Shown piece by piece: positions 1-12,893 of a stretch of DNA of 64,000 bases. The notes under the pieces are model-generated. The model was not told the DNA's origin. It did not search any database and saw nothing but the letters and a program-made list of their open reading frames with translations. How positions within the stretch are numbered: the stretch's first letter is position 1; every line of letters starts with the position of its first letter. Made by a program: the position numbers and the translations under genes. Source of the DNA: Chionoecetes opilio (lineage: Eukaryota > Arthropoda > Malacostraca > Decapoda > Majidae); contig JACEEZ010015241.1 of the NCBI GenBank assembly GCA_016584305.1, forward strand, positions 152,501 through 216,500, written 5' to 3'.

Positions 1-59
1 CTCTCTCTCTCTTTTCTCTCTCTCTCTCTCCTTTCTCTCTCTCTTTTCCCCTCTCCCCT

Positions 60-108
<49 letters not shown>

Positions 109-117
109 CTCTCTCTC

Positions 118-161
<44 letters not shown>

Positions 162-180
162 CCTCTCTCTCTCTCTCTCC
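1..180. repeat. (CT)n microsatellite
   Basis: Nearly uninterrupted CT dinucleotides with scattered TTTT and CCCC interruptions run from the window edge to the start of a SINE. The true left boundary lies outside the window. Confidence 0.95.
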
Positions 181-194
181 AAAACCACCCCATG

Positions 195-555
195 TCCTGA
201 GGCCAGCGGTGGCGCGAGGCATAATAAATGATGAGCTGGAGGTCCCAAATTCGAGTCCGCCTGGAGCAAACCTTTCCTTCATTATGTTTTTTTTTTTTGT
301 ACGTTGGAGCCTATGGTGTCTGCAGGCTTTTTATCTTCCTTCCTCAGGCTTCGAGTGGCCAAAGACGGTACCCATACGCTGTCTATCAACCCCACCTTCG
401 ACGACGAGTGCATCGGAGGACACAGAGGGGCGGCGCGAGTCTCTGATTGTCCCTGGCGTCACTATAAACATCCTGTCTGAGCCACCACGGACGAGGACCC
501 TCAATAATGATATAGACTACAAGCGCTATAGACTCAAATGTAGAATAAAATATGC
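195..555 (+). mobile_element. tRNA-derived SINE, copy A
   Basis: The head (about 195-265) has a tRNA-like layout with an internal B-box-like stretch (ATTCGAGTCC). It is followed by a body shared with two other places in this window (32235-32500 and 37915-38235): the common blocks read 'CCCATACGCTGTCTATCAA', 'GAGTGCATCGGAGGACACAG' and 'GGCGTCACTATAAACATCCT' with small changes. Three copies with the same head-body order identify a dispersed short element. A GA-rich microsatellite replaces a clean A tail. Open frames across it are not genes. Confidence 0.7.
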
Positions 556-564
556 ACATATACG

Positions 565-607
565 GAGAGAGAGAGAGAGAGAGACGAGGAGGAAGAGAGG
601 AGAGAGG

Positions 608-639
<32 letters not shown>

Positions 640-740
640 GAGAGAGAGAGAGGAGAGAGAGAGAGAAGAGAGAGGAGGGAGGAGGGAAGAGAAGAGAGGA
701 AGAGAGAGAGTGGAGAGAGAGAGAGAGAGAGAGAAAAAAA
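565..740. repeat. (GA)n-rich microsatellite
   Basis: Purine-only GA/GGA tract ending in a short A run directly after SINE copy A. The arginine/glutamate-rich and serine/leucine-rich open frames here are by-products of the dinucleotide repeat. Confidence 0.9.
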
Positions 741-859
741 AATAATAAACGTCATTATTTTTCGCCTTCAATCAGAACCACTAAAAATCTAACCACTTTT
801 CCCCTCCATCTTCTCCTACCTCAGTTACCACAATAACTTTCATTATGTGCTCTGCCAAC

Positions 860-861
<2 letters not shown>

Positions 862-904
<43 letters not shown>

Positions 905-1278
905 ATCTCTACCCGGTGGAGGTGTAGAGGGTCATTACCTCCCTCCCTCTCCTCCCCAAGACCACCGCCCCAGGCCTCTCCTGACCTCTGCTTCACCTCT
1001 CTCTCTCTTTCTCTCTCTCTCGGTCACGTGGCTCCCGTCTCATGCATTGTTTTTAGTTTGAAGGAGGGAGGGAGGGAAAAGAAGGAAGAAGTAAGAGGAG
1101 GAAGAAGGAAAGAAGGAAGGAAGGAAGGAAGGAAGGAAGGAAGGAAGGAAGGAAGGAAGGAAGGAAGAAGAAGGTTGAGTGGTAAGGAGGTGTCGTAATA
1201 GGCAAGACTCGTGCACACACACACACACACACACGCACACACACACACACACACACGCACACACACACACACACACAT
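862..1278. repeat. Cluster of (CT)n, (GGAA)n and (CA)n microsatellites
   Basis: Three separate simple repeats: CT at 862-901, GGAA-type from about 1066 to 1168, and CA with CG interruptions from 1213 to 1277. There is no gene between them. Confidence 0.9.
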
Positions 1279-1489
1279 CAAGTTTTTTTTTTTCTCTCTC
1301 TCTCTCTCTTCCTTAATTACTTTTAAATTAAACGTCATTTTGTCCCCGGCAGGCCAGGTAAGAGGATGGCACTGTCTGCACCTGTTTGCTAATTAACGAG
1401 GACAAGCTATGATTACCTGGGAGGAGGAGGAGGAGGATGGTTAGGGACTTGTAGGTTCATTACTGTGTGTGTGTGCGTGTGTGTGTTCG

Positions 1490-1528
<39 letters not shown>

Positions 1529-1669
1529 GTCTCTCTCTCACTGATTGAAGAGATAAATAAATACATGAATCAATAAATGTATAGACAAACTAATAAATCA
1601 AATAATAGACGTAGAGCAAAACACAAACACACAATCTATTTTTCATAACTTCTTTCCTTATATTATATC

Positions 1670-2010
<341 letters not shown>

Positions 2011-2239
2011 ATGAGGTAATGCCATGAAGTAATGCCATAAGTAGCTACGTTGTATATATTTATCTATACCATCGTCTTTGTTATATCCTTTCAGAATGTT
2101 AAAAACGTATACATAAATAAATAAATTGGAAAAAAATAACTCATAATACCTATACAACATAATATTCCTTTTTTTTCTTCTTGCATCCTCTTTTCCTTTG
2201 TTTCTGTATGCATCTCTTCCTACCTGCCTTCTATCATTT

Positions 2240-2243
2240 CAAT

Positions 2244-2277
<34 letters not shown>

Positions 2278-2316
2278 GCTACAATAACAACAACAACAAT
2301 AACAACAACAACAACG
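2240..2316. repeat. (AAC)n trinucleotide repeat
   Basis: CAA/AAC trinucleotides with a few AAT interruptions; reads as polyasparagine in one frame, without any flanking coding signal. Confidence 0.9.
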
Positions 2317-2399
2317 TTATTAATCTATTTTGCATTATTGTGATGTTTTCTTCTTTTTTCTCGTGAGATTAAGATAGAAAAATAGGTTCGTAGTGATGG

Positions 2400-3171
2400 G
2401 AAGGATGAAAGAAAGGGTGAGGATGGGAGGGAGATACGAAGAGACAAGGAAGGAAGGAAGGAAGGTAGGGATGGAGGTAGGAGAGAAGGAAGGAAGGAAG
2501 GAAGGAAGGATGGGAAGGAAGGAAGGAAGGAAGGAGGGGTGGAGGAGGGAAGGAAGGAAGGAAGGAAGGAAGGTTCTTACACTTTAATGGAAGAGAAGAT
2601 GATGGCTGTCTACCTCTGTAATGGTCACGCCTCTCTCTCTCTCTTTCTATCCTCTCTCTCTCATCTCTCTCTTTTTATGACTTGTTGACGAGGTAAGACT
2701 TGTTTGTACCCTGACTAGTCTTCTTCTTCCTCCTCCTCCTCCTCCTCCTCCTCCTCCTCCTCTTCTTCTTCCTCCTCCTCCTCCTCCTCCAAACATAGCA
2801 CTTCACTCGCACTATAGTAAAGAGGATAATGAAGTCTGTTTAACCAAGCAATCTAGTCATTGTCTTCATAAGCAAAGCGGATCTATGTTTCCAGTAATAT
2901 GATACCTCTACGTCTCCTCCTCCTGCTCCATGCACCTCCTCCTTCTCCTCCTCCACCTCCTTCTTCTCCTCCACCATCTCCTCCTCCTCCTTCACCACCT
3001 CCTCCTCCTCAACCACCACCACCACCTCCTCCTCAGGCAAGACTCAAGATGCTGCTAATTATCAATGATTACAAGTTAATGGCCGCCGAACAGGGTGTAA
3101 TTAGAGGATCAGATTACCCTCATGCGGTGATTAAGGCGGTGAAAGGACAGCAGGAAAAAAGGGCAGTGTTG

Positions 3172-3203
<32 letters not shown>

Positions 3204-3245
3204 GGTGTTGGTAGTAGTAGTTGTTGTTGTTAGAGTAGTAGTAAA
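2400..3245. repeat. Cluster of (GGAA)n, (CCT)n, (CCA)n and (GTT/GGT)n arrays
   Basis: GGAA units at 2440-2575, CCT/CTT at 2722-2790, CCT/CCA at 2915-3035, and GTT/GGT/GTA at 3168-3240. No splice-supported coding sequence is seen between them. Confidence 0.85.
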
Positions 3246-3351
3246 ATTGCTAGAAAAATCACTATTTTAATCACAATTACCATATTACTAGTGTTTTGAC
3301 GATCATACTAATACCAATCACGAGTAAGTGTGGGGCCTTTAACTCTTTCAT

Positions 3352-3465
<114 letters not shown>

Positions 3466-3944
3466 AGTAGTGTTGGCGTAGTAGTTGCAGTAACATGAAC
3501 ATCAGACAAATATTTTTTTTTTAGTGTTTCTGATTTAATCAAACACTACTACTCTCAATTTTATAGTATTTTTTCTTTGATAACGTTCACTCATTCTAAG
3601 AAGCGTTGTTAAAGATCGTTCCATAGCTACTTTACATCTACATTCTTTATCTTTTTGAATTATTTCTTCATACACTTTGGCCTATAGCGCCTGTATATAG
3701 GCAGTGTCACCTCCAGGGTTCGGATGGAAGGCCCTGGAGGTATATTTGAGGGCTGTAATGGTTGGTACCGTAGTCGCGGGGGCAATATTTTTACAGTGGT
3801 GCCTCTGATACGAAATTTAAGTATTATGATTAAAATGAATAGTATCAGTGTATCCCTTTTACTATCATTCTGTAGATGTCTTCGGTAACAAGGATATAAC
3901 AAAGTCTTCGTATAAATCATTTGGTTTACGTACTGTTCATCATC

Positions 3945-4035
3945 AGGTAGTTAGTGCGGAGTCAATAGGGAGTTTTAAAAGGAGCATCGACAATTTCATG
4001 GATGGGGATGAAAGGTGGATGTAGGATAGTGTTAA
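3945..4035 (+). mobile_element. LINE 3'-end remnant (family T)
   Basis: The frame reads SIGSFKRSIDNFMDGDERWM then a stop, the characteristic end of a non-LTR reverse-transcriptase ORF, followed by 'GTTAAGTAACA'. The same block occurs inverted at 23396-23575 and 29912-30040. Its downstream UTR piece ('ACTACCACGTGTAGGTCTC' type) occurs at 26889-26955 (-) and 48612-48686 (+), so this is a high-copy, 5'-truncated LINE family. Confidence 0.75.
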
Positions 4036-4379
4036 GTAACATAGGGAGTAGGCAGTCAGACACCTGCCGCCATGGTGAAATACTCCCGGGGAGGTACTTA
4101 CGGGAGTTGATGGGGTGCTGCAGACTTATCATTGAAATCTCCCGTGTCCTCTCTTTCCATATCCCTTAGTGTCTCAGATACACAAGAGAGTAGCTGCAGC
4201 CTGCACTCTAAAGACAATTCCTCTTACTACTCACATTACACTACATGCACTGCATCCCTACACTATCTTCACTCAAAATTTTATTATGCCTGTTAATCGC
4301 CCTGCCTCGGAGTCCCTAACTGGGGAGGGGACCAGAAATATCCCCAGGTCGGACAGTCTTTAAGATGACGACTCGAGGT

Positions 4380-7351
4380 GTCTTGATACTTCTTCTAGCC
4401 TTCTCTCCTTAAACTTCTGCAACATTCGTGGCCTTAGATCTAACTTTCTCTCTGTAGAACATCATCTCCCCTCCTCTAAACCTCATCTTCTTTTCCTCAC
4501 CGAAACTCAGTTGTCTGTGAGCACTGACAGCAGATCTTTTTCTGTCTCCTCTTACTGTCTCTATTCTCATTTTCAATCCAAAGCTGGCTGTTGCGTATAT
4601 GTGCGCAATGACATCACTTGCTCTCGTGCCCACGGCCTTGAATCTTCCGAATTTTCTACCATCTGGCTTCGACTTCAATGTCACTCTCTTACTAAATTTA
4701 TCTGTGCTGTATATCTCTCACCTATACTCCTTTGACTATGTAAAATTCTTCGACTATTTAACATCAAAAGTGGAGCACATCTCATCTCATTTTCCTTTAT
4801 CAGAAATTTCCATTCTTGGGGACTTCAATGTTCACCACCAGCTTTGGCTATCATCTTCTTTCACTGACCAACCTGGTGAACAAGCCTACAACTTTTCTAT
4901 CCTCCAAGACCTAGAGCAGCTGGTGCAGCACCCTACCCGTATTCCTGACCGCCTTGGAGACACGCCCAACATTCTTGATCTTTTCCTAACTACTAACCCT
5001 TCTGCTTACTCTGTGAAACTATTCTCTCCGTTGGGTTCTTCCGATCACAATTTTATTTCTGTAACCTGTCCTATCGCTCCGGTACCGTCTCGGGACCCAC
5101 CTAAGCGGAGGTGCTTCTGGCACTTCAACTCAGCTAAGTGGGAAGACCTAAGGCAGTACTACTCTGATTTTCCATGGAATGATTACTGCTTCCATGTCAA
5201 AGACCCACCTCTTTGTGCAGAGTGCATAACTGAGATCATAGTCTCTGGCATGGAGGCGTACATTCCACACACTTTTTCTAATCCTAAAGCCCGTCAACCT
5301 TGGTTTAACTCTGCTTGTTCTCATGCTGTCCGAGATAGAGAGGTGGCTCACAAACGGTACCGTAAGCATCCATCTCCTGAAACTCATGCCCTTTATATTT
5401 CTGCCCGTAATCATGCCAAATCTTTACTTCAACTTACTAAAAACTCTTTCATTCATAGAAAATGTCAAAATCTTTCTGAATCAAATTCATCTCGTGACTT
5501 CTGGCATCTAGCTAATAACATCTCTAACAATTTTTCTTCTTCATCTTTCCTTCCTATGCTTCACCCAGATGGCTCCACAGCTGTCTCATCTACTTCTAAA
5601 GCTGAACTCTTCGCTCAAACCTTTGCTAAAAATTCCACTCTGGTTGATGAAGGGCTTGTTCCTCCTTCTCCTCCACCCTCTGACTATATTATGCCTGTCA
5701 TTAAGATCCTTCGGAATGATGTTTTCTTTGCCCTTTCTGGCCTAGATCCTCGGAAGGCTTACGGTCCTGACGGAGTCCCTCCTATTGTTCTCAACAACTG
5801 TGCTTCTGTGCTTGCACCTTGCCTGGTCAAACTTTTCCGTCTTTGTCTATCTACTTCCACCTTTCCTTCTTGCTGGAAGTTTGCTCACATCCAACCTGTT
5901 CCTAAGAAGGGTGACCGTTTTAATCCTTTAAACTACCGTCCTATAGCTTTGACTTCCTGCCTTTCTAAAGTTTTTGAATCTATACTTAATAAGAAGATTC
6001 TTAAGCATCTATTTGCTCACAATCTTCTATCTGATCGTCAGTACGGTTTCCGTAAAGGGCGATCTACTGGCGATCTTCTAGCTTTCCTAACTGAATCTTG
6101 GTCATCCTCCTTTAGGGGTTTCGGTGAAACTTTTGCTGTTGCCCTTGACATATCAAAAGCTTTTGATAAAGTCTGGCACAAATCTTTAATTTCCAAACTA
6201 CCCTCATTCGGTTTCTATCCTTCTCTCTGTACCTTCATCTTAAGTTTCCTTTCAAACCGTTCTATTGCAGCTACTGTATACACGGACATTGTTCTTCTCC
6301 TAAATATATCAATAGTGGTGTTCCCCAGGGTTCTGTCCTATCACCCACTCTCTTTCTATTATTCATTAATGATCTTCTAAGTCTAACTCAAAGCTCTATC
6401 CACTCCTACGCTGATGATTCTACCCTGCATTTTTCAACGTCGTTTATTAGACGTCCAACTCAACAGGAACTAAGTGATTCACGGAGAGATGCCATCGAGC
6501 GCCTAACTTCTGATCTTTCTATAATTTCTAATTGGGGCAAAGCAAACCTTGTTTTGTTCAATGCCTCAAAAACCCAATTTCTTCACGTATCTACTCGACA
6601 AAACCTACCAGATAACTATCCCTCTTCTTCAATGACACTCAATTGTCTCCTTCTTCTACAATGAACATTCTAGGACTATCCTTTATTAAAAATCTGAACT
6701 GGAAATCTCACATCTCATCTCTTACTAAAACAGCTTCTAAGAAATTAGGTGTTCTGTGGCGTCTGCGTCCTTTTTTTTCTCCCTCCCAATTGCTTGCTTT
6801 CTACAGAGGCCTTATCCGCCCATGTATGGAGTATGTCTCACATGTTTGGGGAGGATCCACTCATACAGCTCTCCTAAACAGGGTTGAGTCAAAAGCTTTT
6901 CGTCTCATCAACTCCTCTCCTCTGACTGACTGTCTTCAATCTTTAAATCACCGCCGCAATGTTGCTTCTCTTGCTCTCTTCTACCGTTATGTTCATGCTC
7001 ACTGCTCTTCTGAACTTGCTAACTGCATGCCTCCCCCCCCTCCCGCGGCCTCGCTGCACAAGACTTTCTACTCATTCTCATCCCTATTCTGTCCATCTTC
7101 CTAATGCAAGAGTTAATCAGTATCTTTACTCTTTCATCCCTTTCACTGGTAGACTCTGGAACTCTCTTCCTGTTTCTAGTTTTTCACTTTCCTATGATTT
7201 AAATCTTTTCAAAAGAAGAGTAACAAGACACCTCCCGAACTAAATTGGCTCACCCCTCTTTTTTATTTTATTCTCTTACTGTCTTCTTTATAGGGACTGG
7301 CAACTAAGCGGGCTTTGTGTTACCCATTTTTGTTGTGCCCTTGGCCAGTTC

Positions 7352-7442
<91 letters not shown>
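4380..7442 (+). mobile_element. Jockey-like non-LTR retrotransposon, nearly full ORF2 with poly(A) tail
   Basis: A LINE ORF2 in order: an APE-type endonuclease from about 4400 (NIRGLRSNF, LTETQLS, then ILGDFNVH near 4815 and GSSDHNF near 5036), a linker, and a reverse transcriptase (GPDGVPP near 5763, [28 protein letters not shown] near 6147, [13 protein letters not shown] near 6316, catalytic YADD near 6403). It ends with thumb and C-terminal regions and a stop near 7241. The UTR is short and an A tract of about 84 nt (7359-7442) closes it. The longest intact frame is 4599-6380. Frameshifts break it near 4725, 6278 (about 2 nt extra), 6622 (1 nt missing) and in the C run near 7030. Clade naming (Jockey/CR1 group) is from motif style only. 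The long A tail suggests fairly recent insertion despite the breaks. Confidence 0.9.
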
Positions 7443-7444
<2 letters not shown>

Positions 7445-7445
7445 A

Positions 7446-7530
7446 TACCACGTATATGACGTGGACGTATATGACGTATATGACAAGTCTCATGGTCTCT
7501 TGTAGCTTCCTAATTTTCTTATGTTCTGTT
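7446..7530. repeat. Short GTATATGAC-type tandem plus LINE family T scrap
   Basis: Directly after the poly(A), several units of ACGTATATG are followed by 'CTCTTGTAGCTTCCTAATTT', which matches the UTR end of LINE family T elsewhere in the window. Confidence 0.55.
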
Positions 7531-7589
7531 GGGGGGAAGGAAGCAGCAGAAGGAACCAAAACACCTGCTTGTCTATACGTATCTCTCGC

Positions 7590-8210
7590 TACATAATGAC
7601 AGGTGTTCTGCGGTATAATTGGTCTGGTTAACGAGATGTGACAGGCGAAGCTCATTAGACCGATAAACAAGAGGTTCACTGAATCACTGATACCCGCTGC
7701 CCTTGTTTTCCATAATCCGACAATGCTTCTCGTGCCCTCGGGTTTGTGTGTCCCGCTGGCATATTCCCCAACTCTATGCGAGTATGTGGTTTCCCAGTGA
7801 AGACGCTTGGCTGTAGCTCCGAAACTAATCATAGGATTTTATCGAAAATACCCTCATTGTGATTCCTACAAAAAGTTACTGCATACTGATAAGAATAACT
7901 AAACTAGCCTATCCGTAACCTTACGTAACCTAAACTGACGTGTTCAAGAGTAAACGCGACATACTGTTCCAGAAAACGGGAATATGCGTCCCGCTGAAGT
8001 GTCGCTGGAGAAGGGACCCGTCACGCGTTAATAAACAAAGGTCGCCTCCATAGGGTGAATGAGGATTGTGCTTGATCGTATAATTATTATAGATGGTTAG
8101 GTTTCAACGTAAGTCAAGGCGGGAAGGGATTTTTTTCACAGCAAAAGAATAAAAGAACAAGAAAGGAAAAACGTAGTGTGTGTGTATGAATACAAAGCAT
8201 GTCATGGTGA
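7590..8210. other. Gene-free stretch with a dispersed repeat block
   Basis: No supported gene. Positions about 7750-7870 ('GTATGTGGTTTCCCAGTGA', 'CTGTAGCTCCGAAACTAA', 'CATTGTGATTCC') recur at 15925-16055 inside a TTAA element. The block is therefore a dispersed repeat or the remains of another copy of that element. Confidence 0.6.
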
Positions 8211-8243
8211 CGTTTGGGAAATTTACTTCTTGCCTTCAGGCGC

Positions 8244-8247
<4 letters not shown>

Positions 8248-8287
<40 letters not shown>

Positions 8288-8379
8288 CATATATATTACT
8301 GATATATATATATACTATATAACTCTATATATATCATATGATATATATATATACGAGTTATATATATATATATATTTAC

Positions 8380-8422
<43 letters not shown>

Positions 8423-8442
8423 TATATATATATAATATATTT

Positions 8443-8486
<44 letters not shown>

Positions 8487-8490
8487 CACC
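8248..8490. repeat. (AT)n-rich array
   Basis: TA dinucleotides with short interruptions (ACTGAT, CGAG, CATATG) over about 240 bp. Confidence 0.9.
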
Positions 8491-8850
8491 CCACGAATCG
8501 TTTAAAAGGTTCTTTAATTAAATTCTTTTCACATTATATCGCTTGGAAGAGAAAGTTTATCGTAGCCTTAATTAGGTGAGAAAAAGAAGAAGAGGAGGAG
8601 GAGGAGGATCTTCCGTTGTTTTCTCCTCAATTAGCAGCCTCTAAATTACCCGGTAAAGCCTGTCGACTAATTAGTGTCTTGCCTCTGATGGCTATCGGGA
8701 AGCATTAAGCGGTAAATGGTGATTACCCGCTATTAGGGATCTCGCTCGGTGACAACCTTAATGGACTCCGCGGTTATCACGCCCACCAACCTGACCGTTC
8801 ATGGCTTCTTTAAAAGTACTCGCAACCTGAAACTGGTGATTTATTGGCAC

Positions 8851-8905
8851 GATAGGTTCCAAGGTAAAGATAGCTACGTAGCATATCTTTACCTTGATAG
8901 GTTCC
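8851..8905. repeat. 35-bp perfect-arm palindrome between 10-bp direct repeats
   Basis: AAGGTAAAGATA (8861-8872) and its reverse complement (8884-8895) flank a central GCTACGTAGCA. The unit is bracketed by identical GATAGGTTCC copies at 8851-8860 and 8896-8905. This looks like a tiny insertion or a templated break-repair scar. Confidence 0.8.
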
Positions 8906-9245
8906 CCGTTCTAGTAGATAATATATGTCCTCGTAAACCAAGTATCATTGAACGTGTTGAATATTCCTTCATTAATCAACAACGAAATCAACACCGTCTT
9001 GGTTACCTAAAATGTGAAATATCCACTATCTTAACGATCTAAGTAAATCAGCTTTTTTTTGGGTGGAGGGGCGGAGTATGAGGGGAAGGGAGTAAATAGG
9101 TGAGGGGAGGAAGTAAACATCTAGAAAAACTTGCATTAACTGATCCTGTGAATGTCTGAGAATGTCGATGGGAGGGGAAAAGGAAGACGACGTAGCGGCG
9201 ATGAAGAAGAAAAACAAGAAGAAAAACAAACAAAAGAATAAGAAA

Positions 9246-9995
9246 AGATTATGAACAAGAAGAAAAACAAGCAACAGAAGAAGAAAAAGCTATAAACAAG
9301 TAGAAACACAAGCAAAAGAAGAAGAAAAGACTATAAACAAGTAGAAACACAAGCAAAAGAAGAAGAAAAGACTATAAACAAGTAGAAACACAAGCAACAG
9401 AAGAAGAAAAGACTATAAACAAGTATAAACACAAGCAAAAGAAGAAGAAAAGACTATAAACAAGTAGAAACACAAGCAAAAGAAGAAGAAAAGACTATAA
9501 ACAAGTAGAAACACAAGCAAAAGAAGAAAAGGCTATAAACAAGTAGAAATACAAGCAAAAGAAGAAGAAAAGACTATAAACAAGTAGAAATACAAGCAAA
9601 AGAAGAAAATACTATAAACAAGTAGAAACACAAACAAAAGAAGAAGAAAAGGCTATAAACAAGTAGAAATACAAGCAAAAGAAGAAGAAAAGACTATAAA
9701 CAAGTAGAAACACAAGCAAAAGAAGAAAAGACTATAAACAAGTAGAAACACAAGCAAAAGAAGAAGAAAGGCTATAAACAAGTAGAAATACAAGCAAAAG
9801 AAGAAGAAAAGACTATAAACAAGTAGAAATACAAGCAAAAGAAGAAGAAAAGGCTATAAACAAGTATAAATACAAGCAAAAGAAGAAGAAAAGACTATAA
9901 ACAAGTAGAAATACAAGCAAAAGAAGAAAAGACTATAAACAAGTAGAAATACAAGCAAAAGAAGAAGAAAACTATAAACAAGAAGAAAAAGAAGC
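9246..9995. repeat. Minisatellite, unit of 38 or 41 bp, about 18 copies
   Basis: The unit contains CTATAAACAAGTAGAAA, then CACAAGCAAAAG, then a GAA run. Copies differ by one GAA triplet (38 versus 41 bp) and by a C/T at the ACAC/ATAC position. Open frames on the minus strand (valine, phenylalanine and leucine rich) arise only from the array. Confidence 0.92.
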
Positions 9996-9999
9996 AAAA

Positions 10000-10560
10000 G
10001 AAAAGGAAAAAGCTAGTATAGGCACTGGAAAGGGCGTTCACTAAATGAGGAGGATGAAGATAAGGAAGAGGAAGAAGAGGAGGAAGAGGGATAGAAGTGA
10101 CAAGTTTTCATCTTTCTCCCTCTTTTTTCCTCCTCCTTCCTTCCTGACTCTCCTTTTCTACTATACTTGAACCTATTGAAAAACTCGACAGGAACCGCAC
10201 ATCACACACGCCGAGGGAGACAGGAAACTCTTACACTGAAACTTTGATGCTATTGACGTATAAAAAGCGAGTGATATCTTCCCTTCTCCTCCTCTTTCCC
10301 CCAACCACTATCACATCCTTCATACAACCCTCAACCCACACTCACACCTTCATCACTTGCCTCAGCCTATTTAAAAACCTGTGTACAGTAGGCAGGCCTA
10401 TTAACCTGTCCTTTGGGTTATTATCATGACACACACATAACGTCGTCATTTGTTTCGTGACCTGAGCTCTCTCTCTTATGGGTAATTATATAATTAGTGT
10501 AAAATCAATGCCTTTCTGACCAGGAAAAGAAGACTCGAAAACAACAACAGTAGTTAGGGT
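10000..10560. other. No gene seen
   Basis: GA-rich low-complexity sequence to about 10090, then unremarkable single-copy-looking sequence with no splice-supported frame. Confidence 0.5.
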
Positions 10561-10561
10561 T

Positions 10562-10623
10562 AAATGTGTGTGTGCGTGCGTGCGTGTGTGCGTGCGTGCG
10601 TGAGTGCGTGCGTGCGTGCGTGT

Positions 10624-10698
<75 letters not shown>
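10562..10698. repeat. (GT)n microsatellite with GTGC start
   Basis: GTGC/GCGT units pass into perfect GT dinucleotides. Confidence 0.95.
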
Positions 10699-10702
<4 letters not shown>

Positions 10703-10967
10703 AGAGTTTTTGAGAGAGAAAAGATGGAAGATTATTTTTACTCTCGTTCAAAAAGAGTGTTTTCCTATTAACCTCACGAAAATATGAAACAGAGGAAAAG
10801 AACATGAGGCTTGTTTTCCTATTGCTTTTTTTACATATAACTTGAAGTATAATAGTAGAGGTGGTACAGTGTACTAGTAATAGTAGAAACGCTGTTAGTA
10901 GTATATTGCAGTAGTGGTAGTAACAGTCGTAATGGTGATGGGGTTGGTGGTTGTGAGTGTTTATAGT

Positions 10968-11108
10968 AGTAATAATGATGGTAGTAGGTAGAAGTAGCAA
11001 TAGTAGTAGTAGTAGTAGTAGTAGTAGGAGTAGTATCACTGGTAGTAGTAATAGGAGTAGTATACGAAGTAGTAGCAGTAGGAGTAATAGTAGTAGCAGT
11101 AGTAAGTG
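10968..11108. repeat. (AGT)n trinucleotide repeat
   Basis: Interrupted AGT/GTA units; reads as polyserine on the plus strand. No flanking exon signals. Confidence 0.85.
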
Positions 11109-11109
11109 T

Positions 11110-12582
11110 GTGTTGCAGTGGGATGGACAAGGCAATAGACTGAAGCTATGCAGTGGAGTGGAACTTGTTGATCTTTTCCATCACGCAGAAAACAGAGGAA
11201 GAAAGAAAGGAATGGTTATTTTTCTATCATCCCACCTATATTTGTCTCCTCATTTTCCCTTTCTATTTCTTCTTCCTGCTATATTTCTCTCTTCTTATCT
11301 CCTCTATTAATTCCTCATCTTCCCTTTCTATTTCTTCTCCTTGCTTTATTTATCTCTTCTTACATCCCTCTTCCATCACGTCGCGGGAGGAAGGGAACAA
11401 GCGCCATTCGACACACGCGAGAGTCGGGGAGAAGACGTGGCAGCATCGCACAATAAGCAACAGGTAAACACAGCCTCTGCCCGCGGGGATTTTAACACCT
11501 CGAACAAAAGAGGGCGGAGAGGCACGGCGGGGAACCTGACCACCGCCTCCACCTCCCTCCTCCTGGGGTGGGGGGAAGGGGAGGATGGGTGGGGGAAGGA
11601 TGGAGAGGAACAGGGGGGAGTAGGAGGAGAGGAACAGGAGAGAATAGGAGTCACTTGGGTGCTAGGGGGAGGGACGGGGAGGGATGAGGAGGGACGGATG
11701 TTAGGGGCAGGTCGAGACGGGACGGGACGTAGGAGGAAGGGAAAGCGATAAAGGGCATGGATAGGGACTAGGCGCCGTTCAAGGACATGCTCGCCCCTCA
11801 CCCTCACTCAGAGCCTCAGGGACACGCAGGGGCAGGCTATTCTTAAGTGTCCTGCGCCCCTGCCCCTTCAATGTCCGGGCTTCTCAAGTGACTCAACTCA
11901 TCAATTCGCTGACAGGGATAGTACACCTATTGCTTCGTGTGTGTGTGTGTGTGTGTGTGTGTGTCTGTGTGTGTTGGGAGCTCAAGGAAGTATGGCGTGT
12001 GACCTCCTTCCTCTTCGTGTCAATGCGTGTTTTCGTAGCAAAGGGTCCAGCGAGTGAGTGAGGGTGTGCGAGGAACCAGCTGCAGGAGGATAGTAACTAA
12101 GCCCTTACCTCACTATCCTCACCGAGAAGGGAACGAGGAGGGAATACGTGATTAGCCTCCTTACTACCTGAAGGAGGAGGAAGGGAAGGGGACTAAAACT
12201 ATAATTAATAACTCAGGTGGTGGAAAATGATGAAGGTCGTTTACCTGGCCCGAAGGGAGAGAGAGAGGGAGGGAGTTACCGTCTCTGACACCGCGAGAGG
12301 AACACAAAGCGTGCGTCAGAAAACAGAGAACATCTACAAATACAAAAGTTGTATCGTCTTTCCCAAGTCTCGGACGGCGCGGGTGTGTTTGGGTGTGAAG
12401 TCTTGGGTTCCTGCTCGTACTGACTCGTTCCTGCCTCCCCACCCCACCCCCACCCACTGTCCTCAACATCCACCCCGACCCCACACCAAGAGCCCCTACC
12501 CCTCCTCGTCCTCCTCATTGTAATCATCATGATAATACACAATGAAGAAAAGTTGTAGTACGTAGCACCTCGTTTCTTCGTC

Positions 12583-12619
<37 letters not shown>

Positions 12620-12720
12620 AGAGATCTACGATAACCATGTTCAGCAAGAAAACCGCTTCAGAAAGTATCAGTAAGGCTGAAAGTATCACGACAAAGTTTC
12701 CTTGTTAAAAGACCTCTTCA
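11110..12720. other. Gene-free GC-richer region with small microsatellites
   Basis: It contains a G-rich tract (about 11560-11740), GT repeats (11938-11975) and GA repeats (12583-12624). Open frames of 100-143 residues occur on both strands, but they are proline/arginine low-complexity, overlap one another and have no recognisable domain, so none is called. Confidence 0.5.
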
Positions 12721-12731
12721 CCCCATGGATG

Positions 12732-12893
12732 CAGTGGCGGATCTGCAATGGCCTGGGGTGGCCACCCCAGATCTGAGTCAGAGATTTAATGAAAATTTAA
12801 CCATTTATTGAAATGGTTATGTCATGGCCACCCCACACTAGATCTGTGTCCAACCTTGGCTCCCTCAGTCAAAATTTCCTGGCGTCGCCACTG
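12732..12893. mobile_element. hAT-type MITE, 162 bp, with 8-bp target duplication
   Basis: The element starts CAGTGGCGGAT and ends GTCGCCACTG, an imperfect terminal inverted repeat of the CAGTGGCG type found on many hAT derivatives. CATGGATG lies immediately outside both ends (12724-12731 and 12894-12901), a perfect 8-bp target duplication, which is the hAT hallmark. It has no coding capacity. Confidence 0.85.

Noticed and set aside
526..836. Open frames of 70-180 residues rich in Arg/Glu or Ser/Leu
   Set aside because: They exist only because GA/CT dinucleotide repeats lack stops; no splice signals or domains.
8749..9042. 97-residue open frame
   Set aside because: No recognisable domain, crosses the palindromic insertion at 8851-8905, and has no neighbouring exon signals.
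9246..9995. Regularly repeated units considered as a CRISPR array
   Set aside because: Units are contiguous with no unique spacers, and the genome is eukaryotic; this is a minisatellite.
11341..11807. Overlapping 136- and 143-residue open frames on opposite strands
   Set aside because: Low-complexity Gly/Arg and Pro/Ser composition from a G-rich tract; no family resemblance.
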